64,000 bases of DNA from Gammaproteobacteria bacterium (lineage in GTDB: Bacteria > Pseudomonadota > Gammaproteobacteria > Steroidobacterales > GCA-2729495). Under the pieces are notes generated by a model. That model was given only the letters and a program-made list of their open reading frames with translations. It did no database searches and had not been told where the DNA came from. The position numbers and the translations under genes were made by a program. Shown piece after piece: positions 44,991 to 54,483 of this stretch (position 1 is the first letter of the stretch; each line of letters opens with the position of its first letter). The stretch covers positions 1 to 64,000 of the forward strand of contig JAAERX010000031.1 in NCBI GenBank assembly GCA_024229935.1, in the 5' to 3' direction.

Positions 44991-46976
44991 ATGTTTGACA
45001 AGATATTAATAGCTAATCGTGGCGAAATTGCCTGCCGCGTTATTAAGACAGCCAAAAAGATGGGCATTAAGACGGTTGCCGTTTATTCAGATGCGGACCG
45101 GGAAGCATTGCATGTACGTATGGCTGATGAAGCCATCCACATAGGCCCCTCCCCATCAGCTGAAAGCTACCTAATTGCAGACCGGATTATTGATGCCTGC
45201 AAACAAACCGGGGCACAGGCAGTACACCCAGGCTATGGCTTCCTGTCTGAGAACGCCACCTTCACAACAGCGCTTGATGAAGCCGGCATTGCATTCATCG
45301 GCCCTGGCAATCACGCCATTACTACAATGGGCGACAAAATTACTTCCAAGAAACTCGCGGAAGAAGCTGGTGTTAATACCGTCCCAGGCTATACAGACAT
45401 TATTGATGGCCCGGATCATGCCGTTGAGATTGCCAGGAAAATTGGCTATCCGGTCATGCTTAAAGCAAGTGCTGGCGGCGGTGGAAAGGGCATGCGTGTG
45501 GTACGTGATGATGACGAGTGCCGCGATGGCTTTCAACGTGCTCAGAACGAGGCGCGCTCAAGCTTTGGCGATGACAGAGTGTTCGCAGAAAAATTTATCG
45601 AAGAACCACGCCATATTGAAATTCAGGTGCTCGCTGACAGTCATGGTAATACCATATATCTGGGCGAACGAGAATGCTCTATCCAACGGCGCCATCAGAA
45701 AGTAATTGAAGAAGCTCCTTCCCCGTTCCTTAATGAAAAAACCCGCAAGGCAATGGGCGAACAAGCTGTTGCCCTGGCAAAGGAAGTGCAATACAAATCT
45801 GCCGGAACCGTTGAATTTATCGTTGATGCCAAGCGTAACTTTTATTTCCTGGAAATGAACACACGCTTACAGGTTGAGCATCCAGTAACAGAATTAATTA
45901 CCGGGCAGGATCTGGTCGAATGGATGATTCGGATTGCTGATGGTGAAAAGCTCACATTGAAACAGAAAGATGTGCGGCTTAAAGGCTGGGCAATCGAAAC
46001 ACGTGTCTATGCAGAAGACCCATTCCGCAACTTCATGCCTTCAATCGGCCGACTGGTACGGTACAACGCACCTACTGAAACAGCCCATGTACGCGTTGAC
46101 ACAGGCATTGAAGAAGGTAGCGAAGTGTCAATGTACTACGACCCAATGATTGCCAAACTGATCACCTATGGTGATGATCGGACGGAGGCGCTTGAGCACA
46201 TGGGTGAAGCACTGGATGCCTATTACATACGTGGCGTTTCTCACAACATTAGTTTTTTGAATGCACTTATTGCGCACCCTCGCTTTATTGCGGGCAATAT
46301 CACCACCAATATGATCGCCGAGGAATACCCTGAAGGCTTTTATGCAGCAGATGTGCCGCAGGATAACCCAGCGCTGGCTATAGTCATTGCTGGTGCCATC
46401 AACACACGGCTTATGGACCGGGCTGCGCAACTTTCTGGTCAGGTACCCAGCCATGAACGCCAGGTGCCACGTGACTGGGTTGCTGTTATCAATCAACAAG
46501 AAACAGCCCTGAGTGTAAGAACCATTTCAGGTGGCTATGATATAGCAGTAAGTGATGAGCTATATCACGTCCTTACCGACTGGAAACCCGGTGATGCTCT
46601 GGTACGTGCAACTGTTAATGGCAACAAAGTCTGCTTCCAGCAGGATAAATCAGGTGCAGGTATCAGCCTGTTCCGTCGCGGAGCTCAAATCAACATAACC
46701 ATTTGCACGCCCCGCGCTGCAGAGCTAAATCGTCATATGCTGGAAAAAATCCCACCGGATCTTTCCAAATTTCTGCTTTCACCTATGCCAGGCCTCCTGG
46801 TTAAACTTGTCGTTAAGGTCGGTGAAGAAGTAAAAGCTGGCGAAGAGTTAGCCGTGGTTGAAGCCATGAAAATGGAAAATAGCCTACGCGCCGAAAATGA
46901 TGTGGTAATTACCAAGATAATGGCTGAACAAGGCGATAGTCTTGTTGTGGACCAGCCAATTCTGGAATTTGAGTAA
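44991..46976 (+). CDS. pccA: Propionyl-CoA carboxylase alpha subunit (biotin carboxylase + BCCP)
   Basis: This 661-residue subunit has a biotin carboxylase domain (residues 1-450). It opens MFDKILIANRGEIACRVI and contains the ATP-grasp glycine-rich loop KASAGGGGKGMRVV and EMNTRLQVEHPVTE. A middle domain of the alpha-subunit type follows, and the C-terminal biotinyl domain carries AMKM at 625-628 with biotin on Lys627. The pairing with pccB fixes the substrate class. The stop is two bases before meaB. Confidence 0.94.
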   Translation: MFDKILIANRGEIACRVIKTAKKMGIKTVAVYSDADREALHVRMADEAIHIGPSPSAESYLIADRIIDACKQTGAQAVHPGYGFLSENATFTTALDEAGIAFIGPGNHAITTMGDKITSKKLAEEAGVNTVPGYTDIIDGPDHAVEIARKIGYPVMLKASAGGGGKGMRVVRDDDECRDGFQRAQNEARSSFGDDRVFAEKFIEEPRHIEIQVLADSHGNTIYLGERECSIQRRHQKVIEEAPSPFLNEKTRKAMGEQAVALAKEVQYKSAGTVEFIVDAKRNFYFLEMNTRLQVEHPVTELITGQDLVEWMIRIADGEKLTLKQKDVRLKGWAIETRVYAEDPFRNFMPSIGRLVRYNAPTETAHVRVDTGIEEGSEVSMYYDPMIAKLITYGDDRTEALEHMGEALDAYYIRGVSHNISFLNALIAHPRFIAGNITTNMIAEEYPEGFYAADVPQDNPALAIVIAGAINTRLMDRAAQLSGQVPSHERQVPRDWVAVINQQETALSVRTISGGYDIAVSDELYHVLTDWKPGDALVRATVNGNKVCFQQDKSGAGISLFRRGAQINITICTPRAAELNRHMLEKIPPDLSKFLLSPMPGLLVKLVVKVGEEVKAGEELAVVEAMKMENSLRAENDVVITKIMAEQGDSLVVDQPILEFE

Positions 46977-46978
46977 TA

Positions 46979-47962
46979 ATGTCTGCTGCCAACGCAACAG
47001 AACTTGCTGCGCATGTACTGGAAGGTGATCGTCGTGCACTGGCACAGGCCATTACCTTAATTGAATCTCAACGACCTGAAGACCGCAACTCAGGCCGCCT
47101 ATTACTTGAAGAACTGGTACCCCATTCCGGAAAATCTGTACGTATTGGTATCTCTGGTGTACCCGGTGTTGGCAAATCGACTTTTATCGAAAGTCTTGGC
47201 AATCACCTGATTGATCAGGGACATCGCGTCGCAGTATTGGCAGTAGACCCATCCTCTGCTATCAGTGGCGGCTCCATACTTGGCGATAAAACCCGCATGG
47301 AACGACTCTCACAAAGGGTTGAGGCTTTTATACGCCCCTCACCAGCAGGTGCAACACTGGGCGGCGTTGCCCGCCGTACCCGTGAAACCATGCTCATCAC
47401 TGAAGCAGCAGGTTTTGATGTGGTACTGGTTGAAACAGTTGGTGTGGGCCAGTCAGAAACCACCGTATCACGCATGACAGATATGTTTGTGCTCATGCTA
47501 TTACCAGGTGGTGGTGATGAATTACAGGGCATCAAACGAGGCATAGTCGAATTGGCTGACCTGATTCTGGTCAATAAAGCTGACGGCAATCTGGAACTTA
47601 CTGCAGAACAATCCGTCACAGACTATCGCAAGGCCTTGATGTTTATGCACCCACGCTCTGCAAACTGGGAGGTTCCCGTAGAAGCCTGCTCCGCACTTAA
47701 AGGCGAGCAAACGAAGAGCATATGGAAAATTATCCAGCAATTTCAGAGTAGCCGTGATGCCGAAGGACTAATCAACAGCAATCGTGCACATCAGGCAAAA
47801 AACTGGATGTGGAATGAAATCAGTAACGGCCTGGTAGAACGGCTTAAGGCCAACCCAGAAGTAGCAGAAAAAGCTGCAGAGCTTGAGCAGGCTGTTATTA
47901 CTAATAAGCTCTCACCTACTACAGCTGCTGATGAATTAATGGATATTTTTGCAGGCAAATAG
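46979..47962 (+). CDS. meaB: Methylmalonyl-CoA mutase-associated GTPase MeaB
   Basis: This 327-residue G3E GTPase is the ArgK/MeaB chaperone that loads and protects adenosylcobalamin on the mutase. Walker A is GVPGVGKST (residues 60-68). VDPSSAISGGSILGDKTRM contains the switch metal residues, VETVGVGQSE the Walker B side, and NKADG the guanine specificity motif. It starts directly after pccA, tying it to the mutase four genes earlier. Confidence 0.94.
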   Translation: MSAANATELAAHVLEGDRRALAQAITLIESQRPEDRNSGRLLLEELVPHSGKSVRIGISGVPGVGKSTFIESLGNHLIDQGHRVAVLAVDPSSAISGGSILGDKTRMERLSQRVEAFIRPSPAGATLGGVARRTRETMLITEAAGFDVVLVETVGVGQSETTVSRMTDMFVLMLLPGGGDELQGIKRGIVELADLILVNKADGNLELTAEQSVTDYRKALMFMHPRSANWEVPVEACSALKGEQTKSIWKIIQQFQSSRDAEGLINSNRAHQAKNWMWNEISNGLVERLKANPEVAEKAAELEQAVITNKLSPTTAADELMDIFAGK

Positions 47963-48050
47963 CAATAGTATTCACAGCTATAGCCACGCCTGAAAGCCAT
48001 ACTAAAACTCATCAAAAGTAAAAATACCAGAAAATACCCAGGGACAAAGC

Positions 48051-48455
48051 ATGATAGGAAAACTCAACCATTTAGCCATAGTCGTACCCGACCTGGAGGC
48101 AGCAAGCGCAACTTATCGCGACAATCTGGGGGCCTCAGTTACAGCACCCGTGGATTTGCCTGAGCATGGCGTCACAACGGTATTTGTGGAACTACCCAAT
48201 ACCAAGATTGAGTTATTACTACCACTGGGTACTGATTCACCTATAGCAAAATTTCTTGAAAAAAACCCCTCAGGTGGTATGCACCATGTGTGCTATGAGG
48301 TCGAAGATATTATTGCAGCACGAGATACACTGATTGCAGCCGGTGCACGCATCCTCGGTAATGGAGAACCCAAAATTGGCGCACACAATAAGCCCGTGCT
48401 ATTCCTGCATCCTAAAGATTTTTGCGGAACACTTGTAGAACTCGAGCAGATTTAA
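48051..48455 (+). CDS. mce: Methylmalonyl-CoA epimerase
   Basis: This 134-residue vicinal-oxygen-chelate (glyoxalase fold) protein racemises (S)- to (R)-methylmalonyl-CoA, linking PccAB to the mutase. Metal ligands are visible in LNHLAIVVPDLE, GGMHHVCYEVED and GTLVELEQI. AGGGA sits seven bases before the ATG. It completes the pathway from propionyl-CoA to succinyl-CoA inside one cluster. Confidence 0.92.
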   Translation: MIGKLNHLAIVVPDLEAASATYRDNLGASVTAPVDLPEHGVTTVFVELPNTKIELLLPLGTDSPIAKFLEKNPSGGMHHVCYEVEDIIAARDTLIAAGARILGNGEPKIGAHNKPVLFLHPKDFCGTLVELEQI

Positions 48456-48507
48456 CCTGTGAAACCAGCCTAAAAAAATAAGCCCATAAATTCCACCAAT
48501 AACCAGC

Positions 48508-48732
48508 CTAGTTAAATTTCAACACCCTGGCCTTATGCTGCGCCAGCACCTTACGACTGCATGCATGGCACAAGGCTAGTGGCTGGTGGTGGCTTGATAT
48601 TAGCTGTCGAATCGGCCGTTGTACCTTATGGCTAAAACACCGGCTGCAAATTAACAACTCAGTAAAGTACCCCAATAGCTCATAACTGACTTTATCAGCC
48701 ACCCCACCCGGTTTATTCGTTTTTACTGCCAT
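48508..48732 (-). CDS. Small zinc-ribbon-like protein, unknown function
   Basis: The ATG at 48732 is preceded by GAGGG at a spacing of six bases, a strong ribosome site, which argues that this 74-codon frame is real. Two CxxC pairs (CSRC and CHAC) about 28 residues apart would form a zinc-ribbon-like knuckle, with several His and basic residues around. The longer frame to 48804 has no such site. I do not recognise the family. It lies between the epimerase and an unknown membrane protein on the minus strand. Confidence 0.5.
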   Translation of the reverse strand: MAVKTNKPGGVADKVSYELLGYFTELLICSRCFSHKVQRPIRQLISSHHQPLALCHACSRKVLAQHKARVLKFN

Positions 48733-48847
48733 GCCAATCCCTCGAAACCATTGCAGTTTCAAGGTATCCGGACAGCACCTAACAGACTGTGCGCAGCCGC
48801 ACATTATGGAGAATTACCGTAAATTACAGAGACTTATTGTTAGGCAG

Positions 48848-49783
48848 TCAACTAGCTTGCTGGCGGGATAATTCAGCCTTTTTGTGAGCAGGTGTTTTTA
48901 CTGCAAGGAATGCAGCAATAACAATAGCTACTGTAAAAAGTGTCATCTCCAGCCAGAACTCCTGGGGCTTTTCCCAAATTGAAGTAAATAAATTCCACCG
49001 GCCCATAAGCTCGATCGAGTTCCAGGCAATAATTGCTGTTGGAATGCCATAGCGTATGGCTGTAGTTACACGCCAGAACTTAATCAAACGCTGAAACAGA
49101 TACACGGCCCAAATTGTATTAAGGAAGAAAAACACATAAGCAGCGATTGATTTATCACCAGCAATATCATCGTTATATAAGAACAATAACACCAGGTAAA
49201 AAAACCAAATAACATAAATTGTTTCAAGTGCCGTAATTGCAGCAAAATTACGCTTATGACCTTTAGTCGGTTTACCAGTTTTAAGTTTGGCATTACGCTG
49301 CAACCAAAGAAACATATTACACTTGGTTTCCGGATTAAGCAGAAAATAAGCCAGCGTTGCTGCCAGCACACCAACTGAGGACATCATGACCAGGTACTCA
49401 GCTTTAGTGACAATTTCTCCTGCTATATTTGGGTCCATCAGATCCGGAACCTGCAGGAAATCTCCAGACCAGACAAAGGCAAACTCCACCCAGCCTGTCC
49501 AAAGAAAACTGCCAGCCCAAAAACCAAGCCAGGTCGCGGCAACCTCCTTATCACTACGCATTCCATAAAACAGTAAAACTGCGCCAAACAAACCCAGAGC
49601 AAATGCAGATTCATAAATATAATGTTCGCCCGGCCATACATTCTCCATCACAATCATGATGGTGTGGCCAATACCCTGAAAGACAAAAACAATGACAAAT
49701 GCCATCAAACCCACCCACGGCGGGCGATACAGCATATTCATGAATCCTGACTGATTGTTTACAGGTACTGTCTTAGCTGTCAT
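48848..49783 (-). CDS. Polytopic membrane protein, unknown function
   Basis: This 311-residue protein has about seven or eight hydrophobic segments (for example around 20-40, 55-75, 80-105, 135-155, 185-205, 215-235, 275-295). It is rich in Trp and Tyr, with conserved-looking loops MENVWPGEHYIYESA and WNSIELMGRWNLFTSIWEKP. A basic loop (LKTGKPTKGHKR) marks the cytoplasmic side. GGAG is placed eight bases before the ATG. I cannot match it to a known transporter or enzyme. It is followed, on the same strand, by the small zinc-ribbon-like gene. Confidence 0.65.
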   Translation of the reverse strand: MTAKTVPVNNQSGFMNMLYRPPWVGLMAFVIVFVFQGIGHTIMIVMENVWPGEHYIYESAFALGLFGAVLLFYGMRSDKEVAATWLGFWAGSFLWTGWVEFAFVWSGDFLQVPDLMDPNIAGEIVTKAEYLVMMSSVGVLAATLAYFLLNPETKCNMFLWLQRNAKLKTGKPTKGHKRNFAAITALETIYVIWFFYLVLLFLYNDDIAGDKSIAAYVFFFLNTIWAVYLFQRLIKFWRVTTAIRYGIPTAIIAWNSIELMGRWNLFTSIWEKPQEFWLEMTLFTVAIVIAAFLAVKTPAHKKAELSRQQAS

Positions 49784-49996
49784 TCAAACAACTCCATGTA
49801 TTAAATATCCAACTTCCACTAATCACAAACTAATACCCAGACTTGCGAAATATGTGCTTTTAGGTCACAAATTAGCTTATGAGCTATCTTCCTGACTTGC
49901 AATTCTGTATACAAATACTATGCCCTTCAAAGCCTTGGGTGTGTCAACAGATGGTTAACATCTGCAATAATTTGTAACTGGGATGCGCAACTACCA

Positions 49997-50698
49997 ATGA
50001 CCGAACCTACCCCATGCCTGATGCTGGTTGATGATGATGCTCAACTTGCTACGATGCTGCACGATTTTATGGAGCTGCATGGTTTCAAGGTAGTCATGGT
50101 GGGTGACGGGGAAACAGCCCTTGATCGTCTTGCAGAGATTAAGCCAGATTTAATAATTCTTGATGTCATGTTGCCCGGCATGAATGGCTTTGATGTATTG
50201 GAAAAACTACGCCAGACTCAGGATTTACCCGTCATTATGCTCACAGCAAGAGGGGAGGAACAAGATCGCATCCTCGGTTTAATGCGTGGAGCAGATGACT
50301 ACTTACCCAAACCTTTTAACCCACTTGAGCTTGCAGTCAGAGTTAAGGCCATTCTTAAACGGGCCGGTGGTAGCACTAAAATATCTGTAGATGAGCTAAA
50401 AACAGGCCCTCTAGAACTAAACCTGAGCCGTAAAGAGTGCCATGCCCATGGTAAAGCGGTCGCTCTTACAGCAGCTGAAATGAGCGTACTGGAGCAGCTG
50501 TTACACCACCCAGATGAAGTCATATCACGTGCACGACTTACGGAACTGGCACTACATCGCCCTATAGAAGCTTATGACCGCAGCATAGATACACTTATCA
50601 GCAAACTAAGACGCAAACTTTCCAGTGCCGGAGTTAATAAGGACTGCATACGTAGTCTGCGTGGACACGGTTATGTACTTGATACAGACTCCCTCTGA
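49997..50698 (+). CDS. OmpR-family response regulator (CpxR-like)
   Basis: The 233-residue regulator has a receiver domain with the acidic pocket VDDD (11-14), phosphoacceptor Asp56 in LIILDVMLPGMNG and the conserved Lys in LPKPF. A winged-helix DNA-binding domain follows (LTAAEMSVLEQLLHHPDEVISRARL; IDTLISKLRRKL; IRSLRGHGYVL). The sensor kinase starts 12 bases downstream. CpxR-type envelope stress control is suggested by the overall similarity of the pair. The targets are unknown. Confidence 0.88.
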   Translation: MTEPTPCLMLVDDDAQLATMLHDFMELHGFKVVMVGDGETALDRLAEIKPDLIILDVMLPGMNGFDVLEKLRQTQDLPVIMLTARGEEQDRILGLMRGADDYLPKPFNPLELAVRVKAILKRAGGSTKISVDELKTGPLELNLSRKECHAHGKAVALTAAEMSVLEQLLHHPDEVISRARLTELALHRPIEAYDRSIDTLISKLRRKLSSAGVNKDCIRSLRGHGYVLDTDSL

Positions 50699-50710
50699 AG
50701 CTAACAGTTT

Positions 50711-52090
50711 ATGAAGCTACCTTACCCAAAACTCTATTTACGTACTGCCGCAAATATAGGCATAGCACTTGCGGCCTTTGTTCTGATTGGTGCACTAAGC
50801 CTTGGGTTAATTGCTGCCTGGGAGCTGCGTGGCTACATAGAAACAAGACATAGTTCACTAGGAGAAGAAGCCGCCAGAATACTGCACACCGATGGGCGTA
50901 TAGCACTGGAAATATGGCTAAAAACCAGCGCTGAAATACCAGCCGATGTAAGCATCTATATTCTTGATGAGGCAGGTCAGGATATCCTGAACCGAAAACT
51001 ACCTGATCAGTATGCAGAATTTGTTCGGAACTCAGTTATTGGTGAACCATCAAGGCCTGGAAGCAACTTCAGACCCGTTCGTCTGGCGCCTGAATTAGTA
51101 GGCCAGGACGGTAAAACCTATGCGTTCCTTGTTTTACCTAAAGGAATTTCACTTTGGGGTAGACCGACAATAATACTGGGTCTGTTTACAGTTGCTCTAC
51201 TAGTTATTGCCAGTGTTGCCTGGTTAATTGCACGTGCTATTACCCGTCCTGTCAGTGAACTGCAGCTTGCCGTAAGGGAGCTGGCATCAGGAGATATCAC
51301 AGCACGGGTACCAACCTCCATATCAGCACGTCATGATGAACTCGGCACTCTGGCAGCTGATTTTAATTCCATGGCCAACCAAATCAGCAAACTTATTGAT
51401 GGTCGTGAGAATTTATTACGAGAAATGTCTCATGAATTACGCTCACCCCTGGCTCGACTACAAGCTGCCATAGGATTAGCAGACCAGCGAAACTCTCTGG
51501 CCACTGATGAACGCAAGCAGATTGAACAGGAAATTGAACGCATGAATCATGTTATCGGTGAAATGCTTCGATACTCAAGCCTTGAAGCACCTGTACCACC
51601 CAAACAAAAACTTATCCGCATAGGCAAGCTACTAAAAGAACTGGTTGCAGTTGAAGAGATTGAAGCAACAAGCAAAGGCAATCAACTGCGACTCAACACG
51701 CAGAAGAATCTAACCGTTATTGGCAACCCTGAGCTATTACTAAGCGGCTTTGAAAATATTCTACGTAATGCAATTCGTTATGCACCTGAGGGTAGCACAA
51801 TTGATATTGATGCAAGTTATAGAGAAGCGTCAGAGGGCATCACTAAAGTAGCCACAATTATCGTAGCCATATCGGACCGTGGACCAGGAGTTGAAAGTCA
51901 GTATCTTGAGAGTATCTTTGAACCTTATGTCCGAACCGCAACGGGCGCCCATGATAATGCCAGCACAGGCCTGGGACTAGCCATTGTTAAGCGCGTTGTT
52001 GAACACCATGCAGGCACGGTGGTCGCCCAACCACGTCCAGGAGGAGGCTTAACAGTTACAGTCAAAATACCCGCAGCCAACCTGAGTTAG
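50711..52090 (+). CDS. Sensor histidine kinase (CpxA-like)
   Basis: The product has 459 residues: a transmembrane helix near 13-36, a periplasmic domain (about 38-150), a second helix (152-175), and a HAMP linker (ITRPVSELQLAVRELASGDI). The dimerisation/phosphoacceptor helix has His241 in REMSHELRSPLARLQ, and an HATPase domain carries NAIRYAPEG, DRGPGV and GLGLAIVKRVVEHH. The short periplasmic sensor and H-box resemble CpxA. It forms an operon with the regulator and converges on fabD. Confidence 0.88.
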   Translation: MKLPYPKLYLRTAANIGIALAAFVLIGALSLGLIAAWELRGYIETRHSSLGEEAARILHTDGRIALEIWLKTSAEIPADVSIYILDEAGQDILNRKLPDQYAEFVRNSVIGEPSRPGSNFRPVRLAPELVGQDGKTYAFLVLPKGISLWGRPTIILGLFTVALLVIASVAWLIARAITRPVSELQLAVRELASGDITARVPTSISARHDELGTLAADFNSMANQISKLIDGRENLLREMSHELRSPLARLQAAIGLADQRNSLATDERKQIEQEIERMNHVIGEMLRYSSLEAPVPPKQKLIRIGKLLKELVAVEEIEATSKGNQLRLNTQKNLTVIGNPELLLSGFENILRNAIRYAPEGSTIDIDASYREASEGITKVATIIVAISDRGPGVESQYLESIFEPYVRTATGAHDNASTGLGLAIVKRVVEHHAGTVVAQPRPGGGLTVTVKIPAANLS

Positions 52091-52110
52091 GCCATATCAA
52101 TAACAGGCAC

Positions 52111-53073
52111 TTAGTTACCCACACTCTTGAGAGATTCGACATTAATAGCCGCCTCATAGTCAGCATCATACTCTAGGGCCCGCAGATTCTTATTGATAAT
52201 ACTTTGCAGATTAGGCTTTTTCTCAGCCGGGCTCTCACCCTTACCAATACCACCACCAAATTCAATAAATTTACTTACCCCGTACCCAGCAGCAGTTTTC
52301 ATGCAGCCAACCCAATTCACAGGATTAAATAACTGAAAGAACAGGCGAGTACGTATTGAATCAGGCTCTGCCTCATGCATAAGCCCCGTGTAATTAGATA
52401 AAACCTGAACATCACTAGGAACAAATTCAACAGAATCCAGTACCGTCCTGAATTCACGTGCCGCTGTCACCATCAGATAAGTATGAAAAGCCCCTTCAGT
52501 TTTTAAGCGTGTTGCCCGTTTGCGTGGGAAAATTTCAGGCAGCGCTGCCTCCAATGCATCAAGATCAGCATCAGTACCTCCAACTACCGTCTGTTGAGGC
52601 AAATTACAGCTCGCTATTTGACAGTAGAAACGATCAGCTACAGGGGCTGCTTCTTCAACTGTAAGCCCTAATGCCAGCATGCCTCCCTCACCATGCTCAC
52701 CCATTAACTCACCACGTTTTTTTACCAGCTTCAAACCATCTGCAAAGCTAATCACACCCGCAGCAACTAAAGCCGTGTACTCACCCAGACTATGACCCGC
52801 GGCCAGACTTGCCTGCACACTGCCACCTGTCAGCTCTTTATATACCTCAAAACATGCAATTTGATGGGCAAGTAATGCAGGCTGAGTATTACGAGTTAAT
52901 CCCAGCTCCGCTTCTGGTCCATTTGCAGATAAGGACTGAATATCATACCCAAGCACATCATTGGCTTCTGCATATACTTTCTGTGCAGTCGGATATTCAG
53001 TTGTCAGGTCACTACCCATACCAGCGTACTGAGATCCCTGGCCAGGAAAAACAAACATAATCTTGTCAGACAT
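52111..53073 (-). CDS. Malonyl-CoA:ACP transacylase (FabD-type)
   Basis: This 320-residue acyltransferase has VFPGQGSQYAGMG at the start, the nucleophile in GHSLGEY (Ser95) and the catalytic His in EGAFHTYLM. The canonical FabD Arg position appears in the LVKKRGELM region. It normally loads malonate on acyl carrier protein. It is not in a fab cluster, so it may be a second copy or serve a special synthase. The ATG at 53073 is chosen, because the frame from 53139 only adds unrelated residues. Confidence 0.85.
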   Translation of the reverse strand: MSDKIMFVFPGQGSQYAGMGSDLTTEYPTAQKVYAEANDVLGYDIQSLSANGPEAELGLTRNTQPALLAHQIACFEVYKELTGGSVQASLAAGHSLGEYTALVAAGVISFADGLKLVKKRGELMGEHGEGGMLALGLTVEEAAPVADRFYCQIASCNLPQQTVVGGTDADLDALEAALPEIFPRKRATRLKTEGAFHTYLMVTAAREFRTVLDSVEFVPSDVQVLSNYTGLMHEAEPDSIRTRLFFQLFNPVNWVGCMKTAAGYGVSKFIEFGGGIGKGESPAEKKPNLQSIINKNLRALEYDADYEAAINVESLKSVGN

Positions 53074-53223
53074 TACACTCTCACTATATGGATAACTGAT
53101 GCAGAACGGGAGGATACGAGGTTGTGACGGGCTGAACAAGATAGTTACTAATTTAGAAAGCTGGTTATGGATAGGGTGTGGCTTACATAAGCTTCAACAT
53201 CACACTACCTGAAAAACCCTGAC

Positions 53224-54483
53224 CTAAGCTTCACTAAATGCGCGCTTTACTTCCTCAGCAATTATAGCAATACCTTTTCGGACACTCTCACTATCCTGAG
53301 AATAAGTTACCCGTATACATTCATCTCTATGCTGCCACTCTTCATCAAGGCCAGGGAAAAAATGGTGCCCAGAAAGCACTAAAACATCACGCGCTTTTAA
53401 TCGATGATAAAGTTCATTACTGCTAATTGGAATCTCAGGAAACCAGAGCCATAGGAATAAAGCACCCTCGGGCCTGTGCACACGATAGTCTGTCCCGGAA
53501 AGGGATTCATGCACCCATTCCAGTGCGGCATTTACTCTTTGTTGGTAATAGGGTTGAATTATATTCTTACTGATCTCAAGTATACGGCCACTCTCAACCA
53601 GCTCATGCAAAAGCACAGCACCCACACTTGGCACTGCAAGACTTAATACAGAATTCATGCTGGCCAGCGCATCAATAATCTCCTCGCTGGCAACAACCAC
53701 ACCTGTCCGGAGACCAGGTAAACCCAGCTTGGACATGCTCATGCACATAATTACATTATCATTCCAGACCGGCTTAACTTCAGTAAATACAATATTTGGA
53801 AATGGCATACCATAAGCATTATCGATAATCAGCGGCACACCCTGTGCCGATGCCACTGCAATCAGACTGTCTATTTCAGCATCCGATAAAACATTACCAG
53901 TGGGATTAGTTGGCCTTGATACACAAAGGGCACCAATGTCATCTCCCACAGTCAGGTTGTCTACATCAAGCCCATATTTAAAAGTACGATCATCAAACTC
54001 TTCAATCGTTGGCTTAAGCGCCGTTAACATGCCTGCACGTATACCAACATCCTGATAACCAATATATTCAGGTGTAACTGGCAGCAGGATACGTTTAAAG
54101 CTGCCGTCAGCTTGCGGCCCTGCAAGCAGGTTAAACAACTGAAAAAAACCTGCCTGGCTACCACTGGTTAAGGCAATATTTTTTGCTGTTACCTGCCAAC
54201 CATATTCACGTGCGAATAATTCTGCCAGTGAAGTTCTGAACCTTTCCTCACCTGCGGGTGAAGGGTAGTTAGCCAGCATTCGGCGGTAATCACTCTCTGA
54301 GTCCAGCACCCTGCGCAATTCATTGCTAAACAGCTCTTCAAGCTCAGGGATATGTGCTGGGTTACCACCACCAAGCATACATACAGGATGGTCACCAGAA
54401 AGTGCATCACCCAAATCATCCATAAGCTGGCGTGCGCCCGTTGGACGGGTAAATCGTTCACCAAATTTTGACCACTTAGCCAT
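53224..54483 (-). CDS. avtA: Valine-pyruvate aminotransferase
   Basis: This is a class I/II PLP aminotransferase of 419 residues. The PLP lysine is Lys252 in MSMSKLGLPGLRTG. DNAYG at 221-225 and SRPTNPTGN are the cofactor contacts. The start MAKWSKFGERFTRPTGARQLMDDLGDAL is the AvtA type, which exchanges amino groups between valine or 2-oxoisovalerate and alanine/pyruvate. The start overlaps the end of the preceding deoxyinosine glycosylase gene by eight bases, so the two are coupled. Confidence 0.88.
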   Translation of the reverse strand: MAKWSKFGERFTRPTGARQLMDDLGDALSGDHPVCMLGGGNPAHIPELEELFSNELRRVLDSESDYRRMLANYPSPAGEERFRTSLAELFAREYGWQVTAKNIALTSGSQAGFFQLFNLLAGPQADGSFKRILLPVTPEYIGYQDVGIRAGMLTALKPTIEEFDDRTFKYGLDVDNLTVGDDIGALCVSRPTNPTGNVLSDAEIDSLIAVASAQGVPLIIDNAYGMPFPNIVFTEVKPVWNDNVIMCMSMSKLGLPGLRTGVVVASEEIIDALASMNSVLSLAVPSVGAVLLHELVESGRILEISKNIIQPYYQQRVNAALEWVHESLSGTDYRVHRPEGALFLWLWFPEIPISSNELYHRLKARDVLVLSGHHFFPGLDEEWQHRDECIRVTYSQDSESVRKGIAIIAEEVKRAFSEA

